Shown one piece after another: positions 20,092 through 30,473 of a stretch of DNA of 64,000 bases. Origin of the DNA: Pseudomonas sp. LS.1a (lineage in GTDB: Bacteria; Pseudomonadota; Gammaproteobacteria; Pseudomonadales; Pseudomonadaceae). The translations under genes and the position numbers were made by a program. The notes below the pieces were generated by a model. That model was given only the letters and a program-made list of their open reading frames with translations, searched no databases and was not told the DNA's origin. The number at the start of each line of letters is the position of its first letter. Position 1 is the stretch's first letter. Location of the stretch: positions 3,760,001 to 3,824,000 of the forward strand of contig NZ_CP092827.1 in the NCBI RefSeq assembly GCF_022533585.1. The letters are read 5' to 3'.

Positions 20092-20447
20092 CAGGCTTGG
20101 GCCGTCCACACCGCCAGCTCATAACCATCCGGGTCGATGAAGTGGAAGCGCCGCCCGCCAGGGAAAGCAAAGGTGGCCCGGCTGATTTTCGCCCCGGCTG
20201 CTTCGATCCGCTGCTGCGTAGCCTCCAGATCGTCGGCGTACAAGATGACCAGCGGCCCGCCCGGGCGCACCGGCTCCCCCGTGGTGAAGCCACCGGTCAG
20301 CCGGCCATCACTGAACTCGGTGTAGGACGGCCCGTAGTCGGTGAACGCCCAGCCGAACACACTGCCGTAGAAGGCCTTGCTCCGTGCGATGTCGCTGACA
20401 TTGAACTCGATGTTGTCGATCTGCCGGTCAGTACCGCGAATGCCCAT
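20091..20447 (-). CDS. VOC (glyoxalase/bleomycin-resistance fold) protein
   Basis: 118 residues. It starts with DNIEFNVSDIARSKAFYGSVFGW, the first beta-alpha-beta module of VOC proteins, and ends with FHFIDPDGYELAVW, the second metal-ligand strand with its Glu. Single-domain VOC proteins act as dimers and may be isomerases, dioxygenases or binding proteins. Coupling to the TetR gene suggests shared expression, but no role in pyrimidine breakdown is known. Confidence 0.85.
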   Translation of the reverse strand: MGIRGTDRQIDNIEFNVSDIARSKAFYGSVFGWAFTDYGPSYTEFSDGRLTGGFTTGEPVRPGGPLVILYADDLEATQQRIEAAGAKISRATFAFPGGRRFHFIDPDGYELAVWTAQA

Positions 20448-20506
20448 GTGTGCTCCGTGCCGAAAGGGTTTGCCCTAGTCTACTCCGGTCGTTTCACACT
20501 TTTATA

Positions 20507-20563
20507 TCAGGCAGCCTGAAACAACCGGGTAATCAGGGCATAGTCTTCGATGTGGGCGGACAT
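20507..20563 (-). pseudogene. 18-codon relic of a GH15 glucoamylase-like gene
   Basis: Downstream of zwf on the same strand, an ATG opens MSAHIEDYALI, matching the N-terminus of bacterial GH15-like proteins (AHIEDYALIGD...). It then diverges into TRLFQAA and a stop. GH15-like genes often follow gnd-zwf in related bacteria (background knowledge). The most likely reading is that nearly the whole gene was deleted, leaving its start joined to the region ahead of the VOC gene. Confidence is limited because only eleven residues match. Confidence 0.5.
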
Positions 20564-20591
20564 TGAGACGTCTTTGTGTGGTTGCCTGTGC

Positions 20592-20688
20592 TGGCCTCTT
20601 CGCGGGTAAACCCGCTCCCACAGGGATATCGATGGTTTCAAGGCCTGTGATGTACCTGTGGGAGCGGGTTTACCCGCGAAGAGGCCCG
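20592..20688. repeat. REP pair (BIME), head-to-head
   Basis: Inverted REP units between zwf and the GH15-like relic. Confidence 0.9.
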
Positions 20689-20706
20689 CACAGGCTTCAC
20701 AAAAAC

Positions 20707-23192
<2,486 letters not shown>

Positions 23193-23395
23193 GAGCCGAT
23201 GCTCCCCTTTCGAAATAAATGACAACACAATCCAGCTTTTCAGATTAGTCCAGCGAACCGATCGAGGGTTCAGCGACGAACGGCGAGACCACGATAAACA
23301 AAAAAGTTCCCAAGGCCTGCGAAAGAATTCAGAATGCGCCCGCGTGAAGCGTCTACGCTTTGACTTGTCACTAGCCAAAACCGCGAGGTGTGCTC

Positions 23396-23563
23396 ATGGG
23401 TACCTTGATGCCTGCAACCCCAACCCAGACCCTCTATGTCTCCGTGCGCCGTGATGAGCTGCGTAAACTGAAGGACGAACGTGACCAACTGCGCCAACAG
23501 GTCGCCCAACTGAACCTGCTGCTGGCGCAAGCGCGCACAGACGGCAAGGCCGTCAGCCTCTGA
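23396..23563 (+). CDS. Small coiled-coil protein, 55 residues
   Basis: The protein contains LYVSVRRDELRKLKDERD followed by LRQQVAQLNLLLAQAR, a leucine-rich heptad stretch predicting a coiled coil. It starts at the ATG at 23396 after GCGAGGTG. No function is known to me. It is divergent from gnd and followed by a hairpin. Codon use matches the surrounding chromosome, so it is probably real. Confidence 0.6.
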   Translation: MGTLMPATPTQTLYVSVRRDELRKLKDERDQLRQQVAQLNLLLAQARTDGKAVSL

Positions 23564-23580
23564 ACCTGCCCCGTCCCTGT

Positions 23581-23598
23581 GGGAGCTGAACTGCTCCC
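23581..23598. terminator. Hairpin between small coiled-coil gene and PAAR gene
   Basis: GGGAGC-tgaact-GCTCCC is a perfect six-pair stem between two converging genes. CTGTGGGAGC in its left arm suggests it is a decayed REP unit. It has no T run. Confidence 0.4.
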
Positions 23599-23605
23599 GC
23601 ATCGC

Positions 23606-23863
23606 TCAATCGAGCAGCCAGCTATTATCGCCATTTTCCAGGGTACCGCCATGACTGGTGGCATCGCCGATCCTGGCAAGCGGCTGCCCATCATCCATCA
23701 TCAGTGCCGAGCCGCTGGTAATCACCGCCCCACACCCGAGCCTGTCGCCAACCCTGGCGGCTGCCCTGCCGTTGACGAAGAACAGGCTGGAGCCGCTGCT
23801 GATGCTGGTCGGTCCGCACGACGGGCAGTGATGAGGGTGACCCAGCAGAACGATGGCAGGCAT
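23606..23863 (-). CDS. PAAR-domain protein (T6SS spike tip)
   Basis: 85 residues from the ATG at 23863, consisting of a single PAAR domain. HPHHCPSCGPTSISSGSSLFFVNGRAAARVGDRLGCG followed by ITSGSALMMDDGQPLARIGDATSHGG shows the repeated hairpins and His/Cys ligands of the zinc-bound cone that caps VgrG. It is the last gene of the vgrG-effector-immunity unit and probably sharpens the VgrG encoded 3.4 kb upstream. No effector domain is fused to it. Confidence 0.9.
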   Translation of the reverse strand: MPAIVLLGHPHHCPSCGPTSISSGSSLFFVNGRAAARVGDRLGCGAVITSGSALMMDDGQPLARIGDATSHGGTLENGDNSWLLD

Positions 23864-23916
23864 TGTTGCCACTCCCGAATCATGTGAGGCGCCAGGCACG
23901 CATGCCGGCAGCGCCA

Positions 23917-24879
23917 TCAGAACGTTTTCGACAGCCGCCAGTGCACGACCTGGCCATCGATCTCAGGGAAAGGTACCTGGTGCATGAACACTTGCTCACC
24001 TACCATGCGCTCGACGCAGACGTAGTAACCGGGCCATGGGCAAGGTGTGCCGGAAGGCCAGCCTGGGGCATCCTCGCGCCTGGCGGTTTCCGGATCGCGG
24101 AACTGCTTGCCCAGGCGTCGGTAATGCGCCCTTTCGACGAGCGCCTGCGGGTAAAAGTGGGGAGCGCTTTCCAGGCCATCACCCTGCACTGACCATAAAA
24201 ACGCCACCAGTGCCGCCTCGAAGGCCCAATAACCCAAGTGGTCGCTCCGTGCCCAGGTGTGGCGCTCATACCAGTAGCAATCGTGCGCATTGGCGTACCA
24301 CTGCCCGAGATAGTGCATGAGCGCGTCATGCTGCGCGGGCCCTTTCAGGTCGAGGCTCTCCAGCAAGGCGCCATAAGGTTCGGGGTGAAGCAATAAGGTG
24401 CCAGGGTAGGCCTTGCCCAGCCGCTGGAACAGGCGATGCAGCAGCAGGTCGGGGCTGCGCTCGTCGTTCTGGTTCAGCCAGCCCAGTATCTGGCCGACAC
24501 GCTCGGGGTAACCGCACAGCACCGCCAGCGACAGCAGCCACAAGGCAAGCCGGTATTCATCCGACACCCAAGGGCGCAACTGCTCGCTGGATGCCGGGTA
24601 CGCCGAAAAATGCCGGGCGAACTGGGCGAACGCATAGTCTGCATAGGCCTCCACCAGTTCCATTGGCTCGCCACCGGAATACCGCTGTACTGCCAGCTCC
24701 AGTGCCATGTGTGCCCAGTCGCGGCTAAGGCCACGGTAGTGATGCCTGTGCTCGGCTGGCCCGATCAGCAATGCCTGGGCGTCAGGGTCGGCGAATTCCT
24801 GCTCTTTTTCACGCGTCGAAGCCAGGTAATGCTGCTCGACCATCCACGGGTCGCGCTTGATGCTGTCGAACTGGCCCAT
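23917..24879 (-). CDS. PoNi-like immunity protein, distal copy (DUF1910/DUF1911)
   Basis: 320 residues. The N-terminal half has the DUF1910 motif RYSGGEPMELVEAYADYAFAQF; the C-terminal half has the DUF1911 motif GYWAFEAALVAFLW followed by HFYPQALVERAHYR. These mark immunity proteins of PoNe DNase toxins. It is clearly paralogous to the next gene upstream (same order of motifs, similar ending VVHWRLSK against LVWRLVK), but has chromosomal GC content. It may protect against a related toxin rather than the one encoded here. Confidence 0.85.
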   Translation of the reverse strand: MGQFDSIKRDPWMVEQHYLASTREKEQEFADPDAQALLIGPAEHRHHYRGLSRDWAHMALELAVQRYSGGEPMELVEAYADYAFAQFARHFSAYPASSEQLRPWVSDEYRLALWLLSLAVLCGYPERVGQILGWLNQNDERSPDLLLHRLFQRLGKAYPGTLLLHPEPYGALLESLDLKGPAQHDALMHYLGQWYANAHDCYWYERHTWARSDHLGYWAFEAALVAFLWSVQGDGLESAPHFYPQALVERAHYRRLGKQFRDPETARREDAPGWPSGTPCPWPGYYVCVERMVGEQVFMHQVPFPEIDGQVVHWRLSKTF

Positions 24880-24894
24880 TGGCCCTCCCGCACG

Positions 24895-25851
24895 CTATAA
24901 GCCTTTCACCAAGCGCCAAACCAGAGAGCGCCCATTTTCGCTCGGCATCTCTACGCCTTGCATGAATGTCTGGGGCCCCACCGCCCATTCATCACATACC
25001 CACACGCCCGTGCGCGGGCAAATTTCGCCCGACCTGGCAAGCGCATCCGAATACGGCGCGCTTTGCAGTTGTTCAGGGAAGCTTTTGATAACTTGACGCT
25101 TGCGAGCATCGTCTACCAAATCCTTCGGGTAGAAAGGAAGATCTCTATAGGGCGTATCGTCGACGCCCCACAACACAGTGACCAATCCTGCCTCAAAGGC
25201 CCAATAGCCAAAGAAACCCGCATCGCTTCGTGCCTTGTGCCGGTCATGCCAATAACAGTCGCGCATGCCGCGATACCACTGCTTCAGGTAACTACGCACT
25301 GCCTGTTGCTGCTCATCCTTCTCAGTAGTTACGGCATTGAGCAATTCATGGTAGGGGCGCTCATGAATCAACGTACTCCCGGGGATCGTCACCCCCACAC
25401 GGGAAAACAGTTGCCGCAACAGGATGTCCTCACCGTCATCTGGGGCTTCACTCAAAAAACCTGCGATTTGTCTGATGCGCCCGGGCTTGTTGAACAGCAC
25501 TGCAAACGATAGAAGCCAGAGTGTGTACTGATAGGCATCCGGCTCCCACAGTTTCAAGCTGAAACTCGGATAAGCTTGCTTGTGACGTTGAAACTGGGAA
25601 AACATGTGATCCGCGTAAAATTCAAGCGCTTCAATGGGTTCCCCTCCCGAATATAGAGCAATGAGCAACTCCATAGACTGAAAGCACCACCTCCAGCTCA
25701 ACATCTTGACATTTACATACTCGGGACGCTCAATTTCGAGAAAAGACTCAGCCTGGCGCTCTACATAATTCTCCTTCCAAAAAGAAACACTATCGAGATA
25801 GGCTGCCTCTTGCAAAAAAGGCTCACGCTTGACCCGATCAAATCCAGTCAT
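24895..25851 (-). CDS. PoNi-like immunity protein, toxin-proximal copy (DUF1910/DUF1911)
   Basis: 318 residues. It shows ALYSGGEPIEALEFYADHMFSQF (DUF1910) and GYWAFEAGLVTVLW with LPFYPKDLVDDAR (DUF1911). It starts ten bases after the stop of the PoNe-like effector gene, the usual place for the cognate immunity gene. It is expected to bind and block the C-terminal nuclease domain in the cytoplasm. Its DNA is noticeably AT-richer than the neighbouring paralogue, matching the toxin tip rather than the host chromosome. Confidence 0.88.
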   Translation of the reverse strand: MTGFDRVKREPFLQEAAYLDSVSFWKENYVERQAESFLEIERPEYVNVKMLSWRWCFQSMELLIALYSGGEPIEALEFYADHMFSQFQRHKQAYPSFSLKLWEPDAYQYTLWLLSFAVLFNKPGRIRQIAGFLSEAPDDGEDILLRQLFSRVGVTIPGSTLIHERPYHELLNAVTTEKDEQQQAVRSYLKQWYRGMRDCYWHDRHKARSDAGFFGYWAFEAGLVTVLWGVDDTPYRDLPFYPKDLVDDARKRQVIKSFPEQLQSAPYSDALARSGEICPRTGVWVCDEWAVGPQTFMQGVEMPSENGRSLVWRLVKGL

Positions 25852-25860
25852 TACACACCC

Positions 25861-27264
25861 CTATTGGATCACATCACCGATAAATTTAGCATTTTCGTCG
25901 AGCTTGACTATTTTCGTTACCACACCACCTTCATCTACGATCATTAACCAACGTTCATATCCGGCGAATGCAACTTCTTCCGCCTGTTTTTTCCCAAGCT
26001 CCAAGTCAAGTCTCGGCTCAATCCACGCATCACTCATCTGCCTGGCGCTCGGAAACCCCTTACTCCCCTTTGTAACCGGCAAACTACCCGGCGAAAACGC
26101 GCCCCCCGTTCGATACTTGGTCTCGGTAATGATGAACGGCGGCGGTGGATGGGCATTACGATAGACGCCATCCAGCCCGCGCCCGGTGGGTTTCATTTCC
26201 AGGCTGCGAGGCCCACGAGCGACCGACAGCAGGTTCTCATGGCCTTTGCCGAGCATGTACTGATCACTGACCACCTCCCCATAAATGCCCTTCTGCGCCC
26301 GGGTCGCCGTCGAATGATCGAACACGTGCACATTGGCGCCATGCGTGGCGGCAGCCGCAGAGGTGGGCACTGGCGGGCCGAGCGCACCCTCGGGGCGCTC
26401 GAGGTAACGCGGACGCATGCCAATGCCAGAAGTCACCCGCCCACCACTCATCGCCATGGGCACCGGCTTAGGCGCATGCACCCCGGCCTGCGCAACCTGC
26501 GCGGGCAGATCGCTGGCCTGTTCCAGCACCTTGGCCAACCTGGCGTCGAGTTGCATCAGCGCCTGTGGGATTTCCCGCACTGCATGCACCTGCACCGCGT
26601 AGAACTGCGCTTCCATGGCCTGCAGCCGCACCAACAGGTGCGAGGCCGCCTGGTTGAAGGGCCAGTTGCCCAGGTAGCTGCGAAGCTTTGCCGTTGCAGC
26701 GATGACCTTGGTCAAGAACTGGTTCAGATAGGCCAGCAAATCCTTTTCATAGCTCGTGAACCTGACCTGGCGCAGCCAGAACTCCACGCTGCCGCGGGTG
26801 AACTTGCCAAGAAACGCAACCACGGTCCGCAAGATGATCTGGCTTTCACGGATAAGTAGCAGGCACAAACCTCGCAGAAACGCTGCCGCTTCCTGGCCGA
26901 CCAATGCACCTGCCACCGAGCCCACGGGCGTACCCACCGCCCCCACCACGGCACCGATGATCGGCGCGATCAAGGTAATCAGGCAGGCGACCAGCAGCAC
27001 CCACTCCTGCCACTGTGGCGGCTGCGCCGTTGCCTGGCTGCCATCCGCCGTGTAGCGCTTGCCCAGGCGCAGGCACACTGCGGCCAGGTCACGGGCACTG
27101 AGCACGATCACCACCCCAGGCACCAACGACAGCAGCATGTCGGCAATGACCACGCTCAGTGGCCGTTCCTCGGCAAACTCGCCCAGCACCAGGTCACGCA
27201 GCCAGCCAAAGCCGCCTGCCACCTTTTCCACCGCTTCATCCAGCCAGTCAGCAGCGGAGTTCAT
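25861..27264 (-). CDS. T6SS effector with membrane segments and C-terminal PoNe-like DNase domain
   Basis: 467 residues; the ATG at 27264 overlaps the vgrG stop by four bases. Residues 36-56 and about 86-125 are hydrophobic (LSVVIADMLLSLVPGVVIVL; LLVACLITLIAPIIGAVVGA), then comes a helical region to about 260 and a Pro/Ala/Gly-rich linker (262-310). The tip, 320-467, fits a PD-(D/E)xK nuclease of the PoNe family: GIYGE (Glu330), GLDGVY (Asp365) and ETK (Glu381, Lys383). The two downstream PoNi-like genes support this strongly. It probably rides on the cotranscribed VgrG and cuts DNA of competing bacteria. Base composition falls in the tip-coding part. Confidence 0.85.
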   Translation of the reverse strand: MNSAADWLDEAVEKVAGGFGWLRDLVLGEFAEERPLSVVIADMLLSLVPGVVIVLSARDLAAVCLRLGKRYTADGSQATAQPPQWQEWVLLVACLITLIAPIIGAVVGAVGTPVGSVAGALVGQEAAAFLRGLCLLLIRESQIILRTVVAFLGKFTRGSVEFWLRQVRFTSYEKDLLAYLNQFLTKVIAATAKLRSYLGNWPFNQAASHLLVRLQAMEAQFYAVQVHAVREIPQALMQLDARLAKVLEQASDLPAQVAQAGVHAPKPVPMAMSGGRVTSGIGMRPRYLERPEGALGPPVPTSAAAATHGANVHVFDHSTATRAQKGIYGEVVSDQYMLGKGHENLLSVARGPRSLEMKPTGRGLDGVYRNAHPPPPFIITETKYRTGGAFSPGSLPVTKGSKGFPSARQMSDAWIEPRLDLELGKKQAEEVAFAGYERWLMIVDEGGVVTKIVKLDENAKFIGDVIQ

Positions 27265-29576
27265 GGCTGGCCACCTGCCGAGGTGCAGCCGGCAAGCAAT
27301 GCCTGCAAGGCAGCATCCGGCTCGGTTGCGGTCGTCAGTTGCAGCGAGCCTTGGCCAACCTCGTAGCGCACCTGGGCGCTGCAACCGGGGGTAACGCCAG
27401 CCAGGCGGGCATAGCCGTTCTGATCGACCATACCCTGGCGCTGGGTGCCATCGGACAACGTCGCCACGTAGGCCGTGCCCGCAATCGGCGTACCGTCGGC
27501 ATGCACCAGGCGAAACTCGATTTCATCCTGCAACGGTGCAGGCGGCTCACCGTAACGTGCAGGCGCCTTTACCTGGGCGATGGCATGCAACAGCAGTGGC
27601 TCGGGGCAACCGATTTCGATGCGGCCACCACCCAGCTTGATGAACGCCCCGCCGCAACTCAGGGTCAGCGACGTTCGGCTGTCGATGTGCACATGGCCGT
27701 GATGGCTGGTGATCGACACATCGTCATTGGCATCGACCCGCAGTTGCCCGCCGACCTGCACACGCTTGTCCTGCGCGACCTGCTCGCTGGCCTCGAGGCC
27801 AACCATCACGCTCAACGCCCCGCCAACGGCCAACGACTTGCCCAGGCCAATGCTTTCGACTTTGCCAAGGGCGACCGTTTCGCTCTTGCTGGCGCCGACC
27901 TTGACACTGCGGTTGCCACCTATGTGCACCACTTCGTCATGCTCGACGCGCTCGCTACGATCATTGCCGATGAACGTGGTTTCGTTGTGCTTCACGACGT
28001 TGTTCTGGTCGCGCTCGGCATGAATGAATACTTCCTGCCGCCCCAGTTCGTCCTCGAAGCGCAACTCGTTGAAGCCATCGCCTTTGTGGGTCTGGCTCTT
28101 GATGGTCATGCAGGTCTTGTGTTCGGGCAGGTCGTAAGGCGGCAGCTGGTCACCGCAGTAGGTGCGCCCGGTGATCATCGGCTGGTCAGGGTCGCCATTG
28201 ACGTACTGGACAATCACATCCTGGCCAACACGCGGAATTGCCATCGAACCCCAACTGCCACCGGCCCAGCCTTGCGACACCCGTACCCAGCAGGAACTGA
28301 ATTCGTTGTTGCTGCTTTCACGGTCCCAGGGGAAGCTGACCTTGACCCGCCCCCACTGGTCGCAAAAAATCTCTTCGCCCGGAGGGCCGACCACGGTGGC
28401 CATGTGCGGGCCATCGATGCGCGGCTTGGCCAAGGGTGCCGGGCGCCATTCGGCCATGCCTTGCACCAGCAGCGCATCGTTCACATAGCGGGTACCTTGT
28501 TCGGCACCGGCGGCTTCTTCCTGCAGGCTGGTGAACTGCGTACCTTCGTGGCACAGGCTGATCACGCGCCAGTGCACATTGAGGTCTTCGCGCGGGTGGC
28601 CGACGAGGGTGAAGCTCAGGCCTGGCTGCAGGCGCACGTCATCGCCCTGCACTTCGGCCAGGCGGGCGTCATGGCGCAGGGCCGTCAGCCGCGTTTCAGT
28701 GAAGCGCTTGCCGACCGCATCGCGCTTGTAGCGGCCCGGGTAATCAAAAAACTCGTAGTCCAGCGACTGGTGCGTGATTCCGCTGGCCTGAGCCTTGTGC
28801 TCCTGGCGATAGGCCGGGTTGGTGAAGGTGTAGTCGCGCTGCACCTGCTGCGCGGTACGCACCTGCTCGCAGTAGCGCAAACGCCGCAGGCAGGCACGGG
28901 CTTGGTCGCCACCGCTACTGGCGTGGTACAGCACCTTGTCGGGGCCGAGATCATCTTCATCCAGCCAAAGCGCCTCATCATCTACGGGCTTTAGCGTGCC
29001 CCGGCTGAGCAACCCAAGCGATAGCAGGCGATCGGTAACGATCAGCGTGTGGTGCCTGGCGCAGTGCGCAAAGCGGTAGACGAAGCCCTCTTCAGCGGCA
29101 AGGCGATGGATGAAGTCGAGGTCGGTTTCCCCCGCCTGGACACAAAACTCACGCACCTGGTGCTCGGCGCTGCTATTGAACTCAAACCGGGCAATGCCCT
29201 GACGCTTGAACATCAGTTCAAGAATCTGCGGCACGGTTTTCTGCTGGAAGATGCGCCAGTTCGAACGCAAGCGGGCGCGGGCCAGTTGCGGCTCGACCAG
29301 GGCGTGGTAGCGCGTGCGACAGAAGCCGGTTTCACCCTGGCTGAAGGCACTGACCAAGCCATGCACATGACGCAGTGGCCGGTCTGCGCAATAAAGGGTG
29401 AATAGCGCAGGCTTGTCGAGCACCTGGCCGAAGTCGACATCACTGTCGTAACTGACAAGTTCAAGGTTCAGTAAAAATGGCTGGCTGATGGTTTCTTCCA
29501 GCTTGAATGAAACCACTTCGAACTCCGTGCGCCCGGCGAGCGCCTGAAATCCGAAGCGAAAGTCCGACTGTTTCAT
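27261..29576 (-). CDS. vgrG: VgrG / TssI type VI secretion spike protein
   Basis: 771 residues. The N-terminal phage gp27-like domain starts FRFGFQALAGRTEFEVVSFKLEE. The gp5-like OB region includes EIFCDQWGRVKVSFPWDR and WGSMAIPRVGQDVIVQYVNGDPDQP, diagnostic of VgrG. A beta-helical DUF2345-type section follows, then a short C-terminal extension (about 690-771) with a transthyretin-like look (GTPIAGTAYVATLSDGTQRQG). That extension may dock the effector encoded immediately downstream. It is the first gene of the five-gene T6SS accessory unit; no structural T6SS genes are in the window. Confidence 0.95.
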   Translation of the reverse strand: MKQSDFRFGFQALAGRTEFEVVSFKLEETISQPFLLNLELVSYDSDVDFGQVLDKPALFTLYCADRPLRHVHGLVSAFSQGETGFCRTRYHALVEPQLARARLRSNWRIFQQKTVPQILELMFKRQGIARFEFNSSAEHQVREFCVQAGETDLDFIHRLAAEEGFVYRFAHCARHHTLIVTDRLLSLGLLSRGTLKPVDDEALWLDEDDLGPDKVLYHASSGGDQARACLRRLRYCEQVRTAQQVQRDYTFTNPAYRQEHKAQASGITHQSLDYEFFDYPGRYKRDAVGKRFTETRLTALRHDARLAEVQGDDVRLQPGLSFTLVGHPREDLNVHWRVISLCHEGTQFTSLQEEAAGAEQGTRYVNDALLVQGMAEWRPAPLAKPRIDGPHMATVVGPPGEEIFCDQWGRVKVSFPWDRESSNNEFSSCWVRVSQGWAGGSWGSMAIPRVGQDVIVQYVNGDPDQPMITGRTYCGDQLPPYDLPEHKTCMTIKSQTHKGDGFNELRFEDELGRQEVFIHAERDQNNVVKHNETTFIGNDRSERVEHDEVVHIGGNRSVKVGASKSETVALGKVESIGLGKSLAVGGALSVMVGLEASEQVAQDKRVQVGGQLRVDANDDVSITSHHGHVHIDSRTSLTLSCGGAFIKLGGGRIEIGCPEPLLLHAIAQVKAPARYGEPPAPLQDEIEFRLVHADGTPIAGTAYVATLSDGTQRQGMVDQNGYARLAGVTPGCSAQVRYEVGQGSLQLTTATEPDAALQALLAGCTSAGGQP

Positions 29577-30232
29577 GAGTTGCTCTACCCGCCATCATGT
29601 TTACCGGCGAAAAACAACCACATCCTGGCTTTCTTCAAGATGAGTACGTCGAATGAAAATTGCCCGTCGTCAACGCTCAAGCCGGCTAGATCCGTGGCAT
29701 TGGCGGACTTGATCGATGACGACAGTGAGGATGAGGCAGTGACTGAAGAGCAACTTAAACCGTACCGCCCCGCCATGACAGGAACGATGGGTTTCATGCA
29801 TTGACGATTTCGTAGGAAATTTCTTAACGCATCAACTTACAAAATTTTGCGCGCGCGAGTCCGATCGCTGAATCACCAAAAATTCAAGCCAGGAAAATAA
29901 TAAAAACAGTTACTGAAAAGTTCGCGAAACAGCCCCTTTCATTCTTCCTGAAATCACTCGGATTCCGAAATGCACATTCTCTTGGAAGGCGATGACTCTG
30001 ACACTCCTCCAGCGCACCAAAAAGGTGCGCAGCTATCCGTAATGGGGCAGCCCGTCTGCCCCTTCATCAACCGCTCCATCCCCTGCATTCACATCCAGTC
30101 ACAACCGCCAACGTTTGCGTCTACTCCGCGGCACGACAATGGTGACCAGCGGGTCACATTTTTATCTCTTTCTCTCCTACACTCGGGTTTCGGCCCGCCA
30201 TTTGCTCAACGGAAGAGTGACGAAAAAAAGTC
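29577..30232. other. AT-rich intergenic stretch between vgrG and the glg cluster
   Basis: About 650 bases without a convincing long gene. A 54-codon frame is listed separately. A frame from 29970 to 30266 has no recognisable features and crosses the glgA promoter. The stretch must contain the vgrG promoter on the minus strand, but I cannot place it. The lower GC content fits the edge of an acquired island. Confidence 0.5.
29640..29804 (+). CDS. Possible 54-residue acidic small protein
   Basis: The reading frame encodes a polar peptide with an acidic centre (ALADLIDDDSEDEAVTEEQL) and ends in TGTMGFMH. It is divergent from vgrG. The balanced acidic composition is more protein-like than chance, but there is no clear ribosome site and I recognise no family. 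It could be a remnant. Confidence 0.3.
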   Translation: MSTSNENCPSSTLKPARSVALADLIDDDSEDEAVTEEQLKPYRPAMTGTMGFMH

Positions 30233-30260
30233 GAACTTTACGGAACGCGGGCAGGTCAGG
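30233..30260 (+). promoter_or_regulatory. AlgU (sigma-22)-like promoter for glgA operon
   Basis: GAACTT (30233-30238), a 17-base spacer and TCAGG (30256-30260) fit the AlgU/RpoE-type consensus (GAACTT, 16-17 bases, TCTGA). The predicted start near 30267 leaves a leader of about 200 bases before the glgA ATG. Confidence 0.5.
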
Positions 30261-30473
30261 AACTAAGTAGGCCAAACGCAAAGGGACTTCCCAGCCTCGG
30301 CCCACACACCCCACCAGCCCAATCGCCTTCGGCGGGAATGCCGATCGCGCTGTGCCTGCGCGCACGAACCTGGGGCATGGAACGCACTACGCAGAATCCA
30401 GAAACAGAGAGAACCAACACGAAACATCGCCACGGGTGCCAGCACCCGGCCAAGCATAGGGACGGAGAGAAGT

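Noticed and set aside
29970..30266. 98-codon frame upstream of glgA
   Set aside because: No ribosome site, no family resemblance, and it runs through the AlgU-like promoter.
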